DNA of 33,312 nucleotides from Plantago elongata (GCA_036897095.1 JAYMSP010001329.1:1-33312); one strand, 5' to 3'; positions 1-14,514 are shown, counted from the stretch's first letter. Program-made: numbers and translations. The notes: generated by a model not told the origin, from the sequence alone.

Positions 1-1165
1 TATGGTCTGTTAGAATCATCCTCCTCCCATTTGATCTGTGCCCAGGCTTTGGCGAGCACATCCTCCATGGTGCGGCACGGGTACATGGTTAACTCCTTGT
101 ACAGCCCCCAGTTAGGTGGTAAGCCTTTGCGGAAGGCGTTGACAGTATTGTCTTTGTTGCAATTTGGAATGGATACCTTCTCCTTATTAAATCTTGCCAC
201 ATAATTCCTGAGAGACTCATTAGGCCTTTGTCGGATGCCATATAGATCATCCGATAGTTTTAACAGTTTACGACTACTAGCAAATTGCTCAAAGAACAAT
301 CTACCAACTGAGCAAATGATAAAATAAAATTATTAGAGAAGTTCGTGTACCATTGGAGTGCCGGGCCAATCAGACATGAGCCAAAACCCTTGCACATACA
401 AGCTTCACGGAGATCCCTTGGAATGGCTATGGTGAACATCCTCTACTTGTATTGTGAGACATGGTCATCAGGATCCGTCGCCCCATCGTAGAGCTTCATA
501 CTTGGAAAGCTAAACTTGACGGGCATTTCCACCAGAGCAATGACATCCACGGAGGGTGAGTCGGCGAAGCTGTTAGGCAAGCTCTTCTTGATGGGAGCCG
601 GTACTCCGAAGATCCTCTAGATCATTTCTTCCAAGCTTACCAGCTTGGAAGCTAGTTCCTCATTGCTACTCCCATTACATGCAGAAGGGGTTAGTAATTT
701 GTCTAAACTTATACCTTGAGGGTGTTGCTGTGGCGGCTCGTCAAGCATCCTTGGATTAGCACCATCGAATGATACCCTTATGCTATTAGTCACCGGAGTG
801 ACTTCGGGAGCTGATCTTGGCAGAGCGCTCGCCGATTGAGAGACTGGAGTTGCGGGAATCACCCCTTCCGTCTCCTCAAAGGTTAGTTGGCGAGCCTCAA
901 TGGGGTTACGTGGTGGGTTCTCCACTCCAGTGACCTGAGTCTGTCGACAACATGAAGCCTCATCTGGGATAGGAGCCTCATGTTGAACGATGGATTTCAC
1001 TTTCTCCTTTAGGGCCGTGTTCTCTTCGCGGACAACACGGTTCTCATCCTCAAGGAGCTTGATCTTTTGGGCGTTCTCTTTCATCTAGGCGGCCAAGGTT
1101 CTGATCTGAGTGACCAGGTCGACCTCCTCGACCTGTTCTAGAATGGGTTCGTCGGAGCGAGACAT
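1..1165 (-). pseudogene. Ty3/gypsy gag, Tat-like lineage, decayed and cut by window edge
   Basis: This is the capsid-type polyprotein start of an LTR retrotransposon, which packages element RNA in the cytoplasm. The likely start ATG is at 1165, about 95 bases inside the primer binding site. Reading leftwards there is a coiled-coil-like charged N-terminus, a Ser/Pro-rich linker, then a retrotransposon gag domain with motifs such as MKLYDGATDPDDH and LQWYTNF, and later NESLRNYVARFNKEK. In-frame stops occur at 1085-1087 and 617-619, and there is a frameshift near 300, so it cannot make full-length Gag. The reading runs off the window at base 1, so protease and pol, if present, lie outside. The linker plus gag style fits Tat/Ogre-type gypsy elements. 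The family call is good; the lineage is an inference. Confidence 0.8.
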
Positions 1166-1258
1166 GCTGATCGCTTGGTGTGGTATTCAGAGCGAGTCAT
1201 TCTTTCATGCATTGCTTTGCAGGTCGTTGTTGCTAGATTACCTGTTTCGATAGCTGGG

Positions 1259-1279
1259 TCCCCACGGTGGGCGCCAAAT
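1259..1279 (-). other. Primer binding site of the Tat-like element
   Basis: The minus strand reads TTTGGCGCCCACCGTGGGGA directly inside the LTR end (GTCTACA on the minus strand). The form TGGCGCCCACCGTGGGG is typical of plant Tat-type gypsy primer sites. It fixes the orientation of the element (minus) and the inner LTR edge at 1280. Confidence 0.8.
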
Positions 1280-1748
1280 TGTAGACGCTCAAAATCTACA
1301 ATTGAATTTAGGTTGATGAATTAGGGGGCACCGACGACCTGCAAAACAACAAGCAATAAACCTAGATACATAAGGTACCAAGGTGACACCGGTGTGGTGC
1401 CGACCGTAGAGACTCCGACGCTCAAATTAGTAATGAGGTAGAGAATAGTAAGCAAAGCGACAGTGAGAGAGATGGAGATGATGGAGGTCGACTTATCTTG
1501 TTGATGGTTCGGCAAGGAGGGAATGGTTATCGACAGTGGGCTAGCTGACAGTGTGTAAGGAAGCTAACTATGATCGTCGATAAGAAAGGTAGGATGGCAG
1601 AAGGTGATGCTTGATCATCTGACTGACAACCTGAGAGCTTGATTGTTTGACTGTTAGAGCGCTAGGGATTGAGAGTGAGAGGCGTTCGATTGATAGCTAG
1701 GGTTTTCGTAGTGTGAATGAGATGATCTCTCTCTTGCTCACCTGCTAC

Positions 1749-1756
1749 CTATATAG
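1749..1756 (-). promoter_or_regulatory. Putative LTR TATA box
   Basis: CTATATAG is followed on the minus strand by a purine-rich leader containing GAGAGAGATC and then the gag start. The placement suits the LTR promoter. It is assigned from position and sequence only. Confidence 0.4.
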
Positions 1757-2656
1757 TTCCACTGACCGTTGGATTCTCTCCCGAATATCAGTGAGACAGT
1801 TGAAGTCTCCTAGTGGGTTGGACCATGTCTCGGTCAGTTGGAGGAGTTGTGGGTGGTTAAGCTTGTTAGCTAAAGTAGCTCACTAATGAAATGGTCCATT
1901 GACTTGCCGTTGACTAACTAAGCGAGGTGGGATGGTTAGTCTACCCACCGCTTGGGTGGCTCCAAGAGTAGGCTCTCGTGGGTTTGTCAAGAGCTAGAGC
2001 CTCTATGAAGACTACCATTGGGAGAGTATTGACTTGAGTTTGACTAATCAAATGGGTTAGACCTTGGTTGATCAAGGAGAGATGAATATTGACTGGTCAA
2101 TGTGAGATGGTGAGATGGACCTTGGGTAAGCCAGACCAAGCATGTAGGTTAGTGTATGAGTCAGAGAGTTTGATGCTTTGGCTTCTCGAGAAGTAAGAGC
2201 TAGCTAGAGATGGACCCTAGAACAAGACCTGGTGAGTTGGTCAGGTCCAAGGACCGGAGACTGATCTTAGAAGATCGTTAATTTTGATGGGTCAACCGCG
2301 AGGTGACTAGCCTTCATCAACCAGGTTTCATGGTCAAGTTCACTCTCCATGAAGTGTGCGCGAACTGGAGTTCAATCAACTACGTCTTAGAATGACTAGA
2401 GCGTATTCGAGGAATCTTTTGGATCGGGGTGGATCACATCTAGTGGACCGTAAACGAGGCCCTATCGCATAATATTTAGGCTAAGTTACGCAATGGTCCA
2501 AGACATGAGTTTTTACCAATACAGTAGTAAACTCGTCTTAGCTGCTTTTCGACTGTAGGAGACTTGTCCTAGCCACTTTGTCATTAGAGAAGGTCCTTGT
2601 GGCTTATCCCTCACTAAGTTCTAACAACTAGGTCGAGTTCCTTATTCGAGGACCTG

Positions 2657-2960
2657 CTCCGAGGACGTGGTAAGAACCTTGTCTAAGGTTATGGTTAGAG
2701 CCTTGTCCGAGGTCATGTGATCTACTCCGAGAACATGGTAAGAACATTGTCTAAGGTTATGGTTATAACCTTGTTTGAGGTCATGGTGAGAATCTGCTCC
2801 GAGAGAACGATAAGGAACATCTATAAAATATCATAAATGATTTGCTCTGACAATAAGGACAAGCTCCGAAAGAGCATTAAGTAATAGCTCCAAGGAACAA
2901 CTCCGAGTGAGTGGAAACGACCCGTTCTGAGTGAACGGTTAGGACTAGCTTTGATTGAGC
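2657..2960. repeat. Degenerate tandem repeats in the presumed U3
   Basis: Two near copies of a 68-72 base unit start at 2657 and 2725, with a third decayed start at 2797. Each begins CTCCGAG and contains TTGTCTAAGGTTATGGTTA. A second short repeat with TGAACGGTTAGGAC and TGAGCGGTTAGGAC follows at about 2932-2970. Such repeats are common in plant LTR U3 regions, where they can act as promoter elements. Confidence 0.6.
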
Positions 2961-4485
2961 GGTTAGGACCTGATGCAAGAAAGTAGTGAGGACCAACTCC
3001 AAGGACGAGGTCCAACCCTACCTCCTTGTGATGTCGATGTCCTTCCGTTCAGGAGCTCCCTAATATCCTCAATCCTTGGTATTGTTTCAAGGTGATGTTT
3101 GTTCCTACACTGAGTGGGATCTAGTTGCCTTGGAGATGCCAATAACGGAGTAGGTTGGACATTGGATCCAAAGCAACCTTGAACGGTAGTGAGCAAGATA
3201 CCAAATTGGTTCACATTCATCCCAACGTCACTTGGACAAACGACTTGGCCGTTCGGAAGGGTGAAGTTCCTTTCAAGTGGAGGACCATGTTTAACTTATG
3301 AAGGAACATGTCCTCTAATGTTTAGGACTGGCAAATCATCGCTCTTTCGTCATCCGAGGAGATACTGGCGGTGAGACCATCACTTGGATACTCCTCTTGG
3401 ATCTTTGAGGAGTTCCTGGGAACTCTAGTTCTCCTAGTAGGAGGTTTTCTCCGAAGCATTGGAACGGGGTTCTAACCGCAAAAGTGGCATTTGTTGCTGA
3501 CTTTCTTTGTCTTGTCATTGCATATAGAGCTATGAAACTTTTCGTAAAGTATAAATCATTGTAATATGTCCCAAGTGAAGGTCCAAAGCACTCTAGTGTC
3601 TAAAACTGCACAAGTAATTTTGGAGGGGGGATTAGGACCGTTTACCCGGTTTCCGTAGTATCAAACCGAGTAGACTTTACTTGAGAGAGATTTTGATTAT
3701 ATGTTCTATATAGTGATAAGGTTAGATGACTTAAGATTGCTTGAATCCAAAAGGCTCCCCTTTTAACAAGACGACACTTATATAAGCTTCATCCCCAAAT
3801 GTAAGGTCTTCACTAGATCATGCCAAGTGAGATCGTTTCAACAAGGCTCTGATAGGCCCATGACACATTAAGAAGACTTAACCCATCTCCCTTCATTCGA
3901 GCATGTAGGTCCAAAGTCTTACTCTAGGTCACAAATATATTTTTGGTTCGAACCTTAATAGCATCGAACCATGCCTTCTCTCTTGGTACCAGTTTATTTG
4001 GCATCTGATGAGGTTTTGAGCTTGAGACCCTCATGGTCTCGGGCCATGAATTGGTTTGGAAGGTCTTCAAGGTCTACTCCAGGGCTCCACTTTAGAACGT
4101 TCGGACCTAGGATGGCCTCAAGGTCGGGGCCTTAGACAGCCTAAAACGTCTTTGGATTCATCCTAAGACGTCTATGATGAATTGGACATATTTTCGTTGA
4201 AACACTTTCCAACGTAATTGTAAACATTAAAGAATTTTATTACACTGTAATGTTTGAACGAGACCTAAACGTAAAATCAACGAAAGTAAAAAATAAGAAT
4301 CCCTAAAAATAAAGAAACTAAAAGGAATTAAACCTTTCTTTCCTAACAAGAAACGTTTCTTTCCTCCCCTATTTATTTCCCACAAAGTGAACTTCTCTTC
4401 TCATCGTCGTTCGATCTCCCATCCAATCTACCTCAACAAACAAACAAACCCAAATTGTCTATCTCCTCCTTCAATTCGATACACC
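2961..4485. other. Gene-free stretch ending in the CDC48 upstream region
   Basis: No open frame here resembles a known protein. A run GGAGGGGGGATT near 3623 looks like a polypurine tract but is not followed by a convincing LTR start. Bases from about 4200 to 4485 are AT-rich, then pyrimidine-rich (CTTCTCTTCTC), as expected for a plant promoter and 5' leader of the gene starting at 4486. I see no clear TATA box for that gene. Confidence 0.5.
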
Positions 4486-8626
<4,141 letters not shown>

Positions 8627-8960
8627 GCTCCCTGCTTTTACAATGTCATTTCTATTTTGAACTTACAATTTGTACTTTCTTCAATCTTTTGGTTAAAAGG
8701 TTCACAAACTGGTTATGGAATTCTTGTATAAATTATGGCCTAACCTTGCTGCTGCTTGCTAAACAATTATAGTATTATATTATCTTTTGTTGGTAATGCA
8801 TAGCTACCATTTGTTGCTTGTCATTTCTTGATCGCTGGTAACTACTAATGTGGTGCTGTAATTGCTAACTGTCCATTCAGTAGATATAAATCTTTGTTTC
8901 TGGCGATCTATCCAACTTATACTGTATAATCAAGTCAATTTAGAGCGAGTATATTGTGAT
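8627..8960 (+). other. Presumed CDC48 3' untranslated region
   Basis: This is T-rich sequence directly after the stop codon with no coding signal. TATAAATT near 8728 could serve as a loose plant polyadenylation signal. The limit is approximate, because base composition becomes strongly AT-rich repeat-like after about 8950. Confidence 0.45.
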
Positions 8961-9091
8961 GGTTTTAGATAATTTATGTAATAACATATTCATTTTATTA
9001 ATAAAACTATCAATGTTACTAATAAAAATAATATTCTCAATAGTTGTGATTTTAAATATTATAATAATATTTATATTTTAATTAGGAATAA

Positions 9092-9266
9092 GTCTCATTC
9101 TATATAGAGACGGACTATGTTACCAATAAAAATATCCATATTATTGATATTGAAGTTTTTTCATACTACAACAAAATTTATTTCGACATGGGTGTTTTGC
9201 TTAATAACATGAGGTGTTTTTATTGGTAATATGGTCCGTTTCTGCATAAAGACCGTCATGAGAGAC
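9092..9266. mobile_element. MITE-like imperfect inverted repeat element
   Basis: The left end starts GTCTC with a later block GGACTATGTTACCAATAAAA. The right end, read on the minus strand, starts GTCTC with GGACCATATTACCAATAAAA. The two blocks pair across a roughly 175-base AT-rich element without coding capacity, which is the form of a miniature inverted-repeat transposable element. No clear target duplication was found, so the superfamily is not assigned. Confidence 0.55.
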
Positions 9267-9375
9267 TTTTTATTTAATTAATGATCAAGATAATTTTATT
9301 GATATCATATGTTGTCTCCAGATATAATAGACTTTGTATATTGAGTAAGAATTTCGTAACAAGTAATTCGTTGTC

Positions 9376-9774
9376 GATTTTATTTAGGTTATTCTACCAG
9401 ATACCAACAATACAAATTTGAAAGTAGGATTTGAAGACGGATAACAGGAGAGGATTGATTGTTTCGTGGTGTAATTGAACTGGGGTGTTGTCGAATCCAG
9501 TTGTTGGAGGGTTCTTGATGCATTGTGGCTGGAATTCTACTATGGAAAGTATATTGTGTGGAGTTCGATCCTATGCTTTGTTATCCTGTGCTCACAAAAC
9601 AGCTCACAAACAGCAAGTTATTTGTTGAAGAATTAATGGAGAGTTGGGATGAATCACTATGATGGTGCATCTATCACAAGTTATGAAGATGGCGAAAAGA
9701 TGAAATGAGTGGTGAAAAGTCAGAAAAGTTGAAGCAAGTGAGGATGATACTGGAAAATGCCTTACGTGAGGATG
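9376..9774 (+). pseudogene. UDP-glycosyltransferase C-terminal fragment, UGT86A-like (left copy)
   Basis: UGTs transfer sugar from UDP-sugar to small molecules, and their C-terminal half holds the PSPG donor-binding box. Here the box is recognisable with [15 protein letters not shown], which keeps the HCGWNS core, but the reading frame is broken by several frameshifts and stops. The segment is closely related to the copy at 25566-26094 and starts and stops abruptly: before it is unrelated AT-rich DNA, and at 9775 it jumps directly to the methyltransferase-derived fragment, skipping about 200 bases present in the other copy. It is a dead duplicate. UGT is certain; the UGT86A assignment is from the style of the box and tail. 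Confidence 0.8.
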
Positions 9775-9999
9775 CTTGAGCGAATCATGCGTCGCTTTAG
9801 TAATTAGAAGCCGGCATGTTGTTCCCAATCTGATTGCACTCCAAAGGGATTTTCCTTGAGCCATCCTACCTGAGTTGTTGAGGAATTAATCATCTCAACT
9901 GTCCAACTTGAAGCTTCCCCTTTTTGTACTTGATTCATTCTCATAGTTACTGCTTCTATATCAGATTGGAGAAATACCTGGATATCAAGAAAACAAGAC
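9775..9999 (-). pseudogene. Duplicated last exon of the PGK-like/TrmB gene
   Basis: On the minus strand this encodes VFLQSDIEAVTMRM and later GWLKENPFGVQSDWEQH, nearly identical to the final exon of the intact gene at 26169-26438. It has a roughly 25-base deletion that removes the VLCRGDPMY coding part and other small changes that shift the frame. Homology continues a dozen bases past the splice acceptor into intron sequence, so this is a DNA-level copy, not a retrocopy. No other exons accompany it and it cannot be functional as a methyltransferase. Confidence 0.85.
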
Positions 10000-10019
10000 A
10001 AGACTTAGAATATATTGTG

Positions 10020-10163
10020 CCTATTTACCTACAAAATGGCTCATACAAAAAGAAGGATGGATCTGTTTTGTATGTTTCATTTGGTAGCCTTGCTAAGATT
10101 GATAAAATGGTGATCGTTGAAATTGTTTATGGACTTTTTCATTTAAGTTATTCAACCAGATAA
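10020..10163 (+). pseudogene. UDP-glycosyltransferase internal fragment
   Basis: An open stretch encodes DGSVLYVSFGSLAKIDK and then VIVEIVYGL, the segment that lies just upstream of the PSPG box in plant UGTs (the GSVLYVSFGS motif at the start of the C-terminal domain). It ends in a stop after a diverged copy of the sequence that begins the right-hand UGT pseudogene. In an intact gene this piece would lie before, not after, the fragment at 9376-9774, so the gene order is scrambled. Confidence 0.75.
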
Positions 10164-10276
10164 ATTAAATTACAGAAGTTTGTTATTTTGCAGAGGTTTT
10201 GATTCTCACATGTTGGATCGAATTCTTAATAAATCAAGGAAACAGGTGAAAAAAAGCTCACTGCTCTTATCTCAAT

Positions 10277-10364
10277 GGAGTAACAAACCAAGAAGAAATT
10301 AAATTATAATTTAAAAAGACTCCAAGTCTTTCAAACTGGAGTAACAAACCAAGAAGAAATTAAA
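10277..10364. repeat. Short direct repeat, 27 bases, period 61
   Basis: GGAGTAACAAACCAAGAAGA and the following GAAATTAAA occur at 10277-10303 and again, identical, at 10338-10364. This is a local tandem duplication in non-coding DNA with no evident role. Confidence 0.8.
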
Positions 10365-11401
10365 ATATAAGTGTGTTAATATATTGGTCCAAGTCAGGTT
10401 CTTACTCAACCGTATTAGTTGTTGTATCGTATCAAAAGCGGGATCTGTCACATTATTTTACGAAATTTACAATGAGAGTGATTGATTTGTTGTTAATCAT
10501 GTCTTTGGGAGGTTTAGACAGTGCAAGCCCAGCAGCCAGATTAGCCTCTAAACAACTTCTCCTTGTCGGATTAGCAGCTCTTTTATAATTTACTCATCTC
10601 TTTTACTTTAAGTACTACTATTAAGTAAGCATTAATTCTTCCATTCGTTGAGATTCATTTTATCGCTTGTACCATCATTCATATATTGTACTTACACGTG
10701 ATATTTGAGATACTGGTTTCATTACAAACTTTCCACTTACATTCTAAGCAAATAGTAATAATTATCAAAAAAGCAGGAGTAAATAATCTTTGATATATGA
10801 AAATGTAGCTGTAGACTTAACCGTTTAAAAAAAAATTTAATTATCAAACAAGCAATTGATTTATATTGTTTGTAACTATGTCACTGGCTACATTAAAATC
10901 AAACCAAGATCAAATTCTCAAGAGTATGCAACCAAGCATTTTGCCACATGAAGTTGGTATGTTCATGTTTCACTCCCAATCTTTATTAGGTTTGCAATTG
11001 ACCTACAAATGTTAAATACTTTCAGACCGAGGTGTGATACATGCCCCGACTACAAATTTAGCAATTTATTTTCTCTTTCTTCTAGCAACTAATTGTCAAT
11101 CTCGCTTTGAATTTGATTATCAAGAAGCGAAGTATAATTAAAATATACATATTAGCTAAGTCACGTGGCACCGCATTTGTGGCGTATTGGACATGTCATC
11201 AGGTGTATCGTGACATGTTTTAATTTATCATGTGGATTATTCATAAAATTATTACAACTAAATATTTGACATGTTTTTATATTTTCTTCCATTTTCTACT
11301 GAGAAAGAATACCTTGAACTTATCAACAAATAATTTGTCTTTCTTTTGGATTAAAAGTGCAAACACCCAAACATAAGATTATAAAAGAGGGACGACCCTT
11401 A
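10365..11401. other. Gene-free AT-rich stretch
   Basis: I see no coding homology, RNA gene or clear mobile element here. A small open frame at 10373-10588 has no recognisable motif and is probably chance. The last part lies upstream of the tandem-repeat leader of the F-box pseudogene. Confidence 0.5.
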
Positions 11402-11762
11402 ATTTTACTCTTCTTCACTGTTTTTCTCTGTAACCCTAATCGCCGTTTCCAATCTAATTTAGTAGCTCGACGGCGAATTGAAAACTCCAAAGTACAAACC
11501 CATCATTTTACTCTTCTTCATTGTTTTCTGTGTGACCATAATCGTCGTTTTCAATCTATGCAATCCTCGACGGTCGAAAGTTCAAAGTAAGAATTTTGTC
11601 ATGTTATCTTCTTCACTATGTTTCTATAACGCTAACCGTCGGTTCCATTATATTTAGTAGCTCAACGGTGGAAAGTCCAACGTCATCAATTGGTTTCTCT
11701 ACGACGCTATAATAGACGTTTTCCAATATGTTCAATAGCTTGGTTGCGGAAATTCAAAGGTA
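11402..11762 (+). repeat. Four degenerate tandem units of about 85-105 bases
   Basis: Units begin near 11402, 11506, 11593 and 11680. Each has a pyrimidine run like TTTTACTCTTCTTCACTG, then CCCTAATCGCCGTTTCCAAT or a variant, then TTTAGTAGCTCGACGG and an ending like TCCAAAG. The fourth unit ends ATTCAAAG followed by GTAAGC, a good splice donor. Units have diverged substantially, so this is an old expansion. The position suggests a repeated 5' leader exon of the F-box gene downstream. Confidence 0.65.
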
Positions 11763-12330
11763 AGCATGATTATTCATTGTATGTATTCGATTGAAATCTT
11801 CAACGTGTTGTTAGAGAATAATATGAATGGATTAATTTTATGTTTTCCTATAAGTTTAATTTAATTCACGATTTCCAATTGGTACGGATGTTTTTGGAAT
11901 GAGTGGAATTATTTGATATGTAGATCGTACTTACCTAGCCAGGCTTATAGGTCTTGATTGCGATCGTGCAAATTTTGTTCAACTTTACTATTTTGTAACT
12001 GTGATACTGAAGATAAGAAATATACAATTATCAATGTGATAGATAAATATGAATATGTTATGGTATCTAATTTGGTGAAAATGTTTTTCACATTCATTGC
12101 TAGCTTGAAATATTTTTGTTGGATTTAAGTTTTGTGCGATATGATTTTCAAAATAATGCACGAAGAATGAGTTATATATTTCATGTTTTTTAAGTTTTTA
12201 GAATTCATATAGGTGATGACTTATTAATACAAGTATGTATTTAATTTGATCAACATTTACATTCAACAACAGAAATCCTATAATGGCCAATAAATCCTGA
12301 AACTCAGGTGACCATGAGGCAACGTCATCA
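11763..12330 (+). other. Possible leader intron of the F-box pseudogene
   Basis: T-rich sequence between a donor-like GTAAGC at 11761 and an acceptor-like CTCAG near 12309. It has no coding signal. Reading it as an intron is an inference from these two signals and base composition. Confidence 0.4.
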
Positions 12331-13376
12331 GCTGGAACTGTAGCTTCCATTGTCGATCTCGTAATCGACATTCTAATTCACCTGCCCATACTATCACTCC
12401 TTCGATTCCAACTAGTATCGAAGCAATGGAAATCTCTCATCACAAGTCCTGAATTTGTGAAGATGCAAAGTCGAAATCCAGGCTGGCCAAAGGACTCTTT
12501 GTGCCATGGACTCTTTCGTTCCCCAGTCTTCACCATTTCTCCCAAGGCTTTGATCGCTTCTCATGCAATGCTGCATCATCTACCTGCATTCCTAAATTGG
12601 AAGAGAATACTCGCATCTTTCAGTCTTGCAACAGGCTACTACTATGTTCGGCAAATGTACTCAGACCTAGTAGTACATTACCTTGACATACTACATTTAC
12701 AATCCCACAACTAAGCACTCATTCAATCTCCTAGAACTATATGGCAAAAATGAGTCGAGGAAGGTAAATATTCGTAACATAAGCCTGGCATTTTGGATCC
12801 TAAAATTTCCCCGTACTACAAGGTTATTATATGTGTCCGACAATCTAAGAAAGCATACTACATTTACAACTACTCCTCAGAAAACGGTCATTGGACGTCA
12901 TGTCTAGAGCAACCCAACAATATGTATGTGAACTCTGCAAGTGGTGTTTATTGGAATGGTGGTGTAATCTGGATATGTGCAGGGTCGTATTTCAACATTG
13001 AAGATCGAATTCTCAAGGCAATGCCTATGCCTCCAGTTGACGGAAGTAGGCAAAGCTACTTATTTGGGAGTCTTGTGGCCATTTGTATTACATTAAGATA
13101 CGTACGCCAAACTTTTGTTTTGAAATCTCCATCTATGAGTTAAAGAGTGATTACTCGGGTTGGATCCTCAGGTATGTTGCCGATCATAGGAGGGTTATGG
13201 TAAGCATCAAAAGTGTATTTTCTGTGATTCATGGCGAAAAGGACGGGGATTTGTTTGTGGTGTTGGAGTCCGAGGGAAAAGCTTTAAGGTACAATCTTCT
13301 TTCCGAATCCTTTGATGCGCAGGATTTGCATGATTTTCGCATAGTGATGTATGGGCGTGCGTTTCAATATATTTAG
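12331..13376 (+). pseudogene. F-box protein pseudogene, At5g07610-like
   Basis: F-box proteins are substrate receptors of SCF ubiquitin ligases. An F-box is readable near 12345-12450 (DLVIDILIHLPILSLLRF, then LVSKQWKSLI). Downstream are hallmarks of the F-box-associated domain of the At5g07610-like group: QSCNRLLLCS, YYIYNPTTKHSF, GVYWNGGVIWI, MPMPPVDG and KALRYNLLSESFD. The pieces fall in different frames (switches near 12500, 12690, 12790 and 13085), and no in-frame ATG precedes the F-box, so the gene is broken. The final piece ends with a stop at 13374-13376. No motif suggests a recent function. Confidence 0.85.
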
Positions 13377-13676
13377 TCTCAAGTTTTGTTTAGTATTGTT
13401 TGAATTGATTGTCTTTAAGACGTTACTTGGATTTTAATGTTTGCTAGAGATATTTTTTATTTTATGGATTGTGCAATAAAAGTACAATGAATTTGTTGCG
13501 TGTTCAATCACAATAGTGCGATAAAATTTACTGGTATTAGTATATGCGCATTTAGAGAGTACATATAGAGAATTAATAGTAGCGCATAACATCAAAAAAA
13601 GACAAGCAACAAATTCTACCAAAGTGAGTTGTGAAATTCGAATTGTTTGGCGGTTAACAGCAAAAAAATCATATAT
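13377..13676. other. Gene-free stretch
   Basis: AT-rich sequence between the F-box pseudogene and the retroelement block. I see no gene or repeat in it. Confidence 0.5.
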
Positions 13677-13800
13677 GTTCCAGTTCGGCCCGCTCTAATG
13701 GGAGCCCAAACAGCTTCGGCAGAGACTCGGGGACGAGTCTCGTCTTAGGAGGGGGAAATGTTGGAACTTTTACGAGTTCTAGTTCGGCCCGCTCTAATGG
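13677..13800 (+). repeat. Direct repeat across an LTR edge
   Basis: AGTTCGGCCCGCTCTAATGG occurs at 13682-13701 and 13781-13800; GTTC plus one variable base precedes both. One copy lies in the sequence before the polypurine tract and the other just inside the LTR start. Confidence 0.85.
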
Positions 13801-14065
13801 AAGTGGCTAGTGCGTCTAGAGACCTAGTATCCGTGGAGTATCTGTTTATTTACTTCTATTATTCTTATTTAATGCATTAGTATATTTTGAGAATATTCTT
13901 AGAGCCAGAGATCTAGAGTAATCAAGAAATTCCTAGATTCTCTCTAGATGATAAGGCAGGTAAATTTCCTAATTCTTTCAGCATATCTCTTTCAATATTT
14001 TATTACCATTAGGACTCTTGACTACCTGGAATACTCTGTCAGGTAGCTAATATAAATAGGACCCT
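13748..14065 (+). mobile_element. Polypurine tract and partial LTR of a degraded gypsy element
   Basis: GGAGGGGGAAA at 13748-13758 is directly followed by TGTTGG at 13759, the classic polypurine tract to 3' LTR transition on the plus strand. The LTR resembles the LTRs of element II in its promoter part (TATAAATAGGACC near 14052) but otherwise differs. At about 14066 it switches abruptly to the LTR type of elements I and III, so its own 3' half is missing. Confidence 0.65.
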
Positions 14066-14514
14066 AGACCAGAGCGGACGCGTGAGCGGTGGCTCCCAAA
14101 AGCGTGTCTGGAAGCCCAATAAACGTTATTATTAATTAATCTAATTCTTATTTACTTTTGACAGTTATTTCAGTTAATTTGGTCTATGACCATAGCTCTA
14201 GGTAATAAAGGCCCATGGCCCATAAGTAGGATAACAGGCCCCTGGCCCGAGACTAAATCCTAGAAGGAACCTCTGATATAAATATCACAAACCCTAGTTG
14301 TATTACTTAGTTGATGATTGATGAATAAACTCACCGTTGAATAAACGTGTTAGCCACCGCGAAAGCGAGTACGTCTCAAGAGCTCTGTTCTTGTGATTGA
14401 TTTCCTCTTCTCTTTCTTTCAATGTGTGATCAAGATTCTCTTGATAACACTTCAGGGAGAGAATTACCAGTTAAATCTTGTTCCGAACTAGTTTGGAAAA
14501 ACAACATCCCAACA
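14066..14514 (+). repeat. 5' LTR of element I, lacking its first 27 bases
   Basis: It matches the complete 507-base LTR at 24817-25323 in inverted orientation, from AGACCAGAGCGG to the end CATCCCAACA. It contains the TATAAATAT promoter motif near 14277-14285. The missing terminal bases (TGTTGGGAG...) are replaced by a different LTR. The sequence after it, ATAGGCCTCAGAGCCA, is a weakened form of the initiator-methionine tRNA primer site. Confidence 0.85.

Larger units (their letters stand above)
1280..2960 (-). repeat. 5' LTR of the Tat-like element (outer edge unresolved)
   Basis: The inner edge at 1280 is set by the primer binding site and by TGTAGACGCTC on the plus strand. On the minus strand the LTR has a TATA-like CTATATAG near 1749-1756, followed by a leader of roughly 470 bases to the primer site, which is a normal promoter-R-U5 layout. 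Further out lie short tandem repeats, as often seen in U3. No matching terminal CA with target duplication could be found by eye, so the right limit given is only a working value; the LTR may reach further or be truncated. Confidence 0.55.

Noticed and set aside
1321..1515. Hydrophobic 64-codon minus-strand frame resembling a membrane peptide
   Set aside because: It lies inside the transcribed leader part of an LTR, has no family resemblance and no gene context.
3618..3635. Purine run GGAGGGGGGATT as a polypurine tract
   Set aside because: No TG-starting LTR follows it and no internal coding sequence precedes it, so it is not supported.
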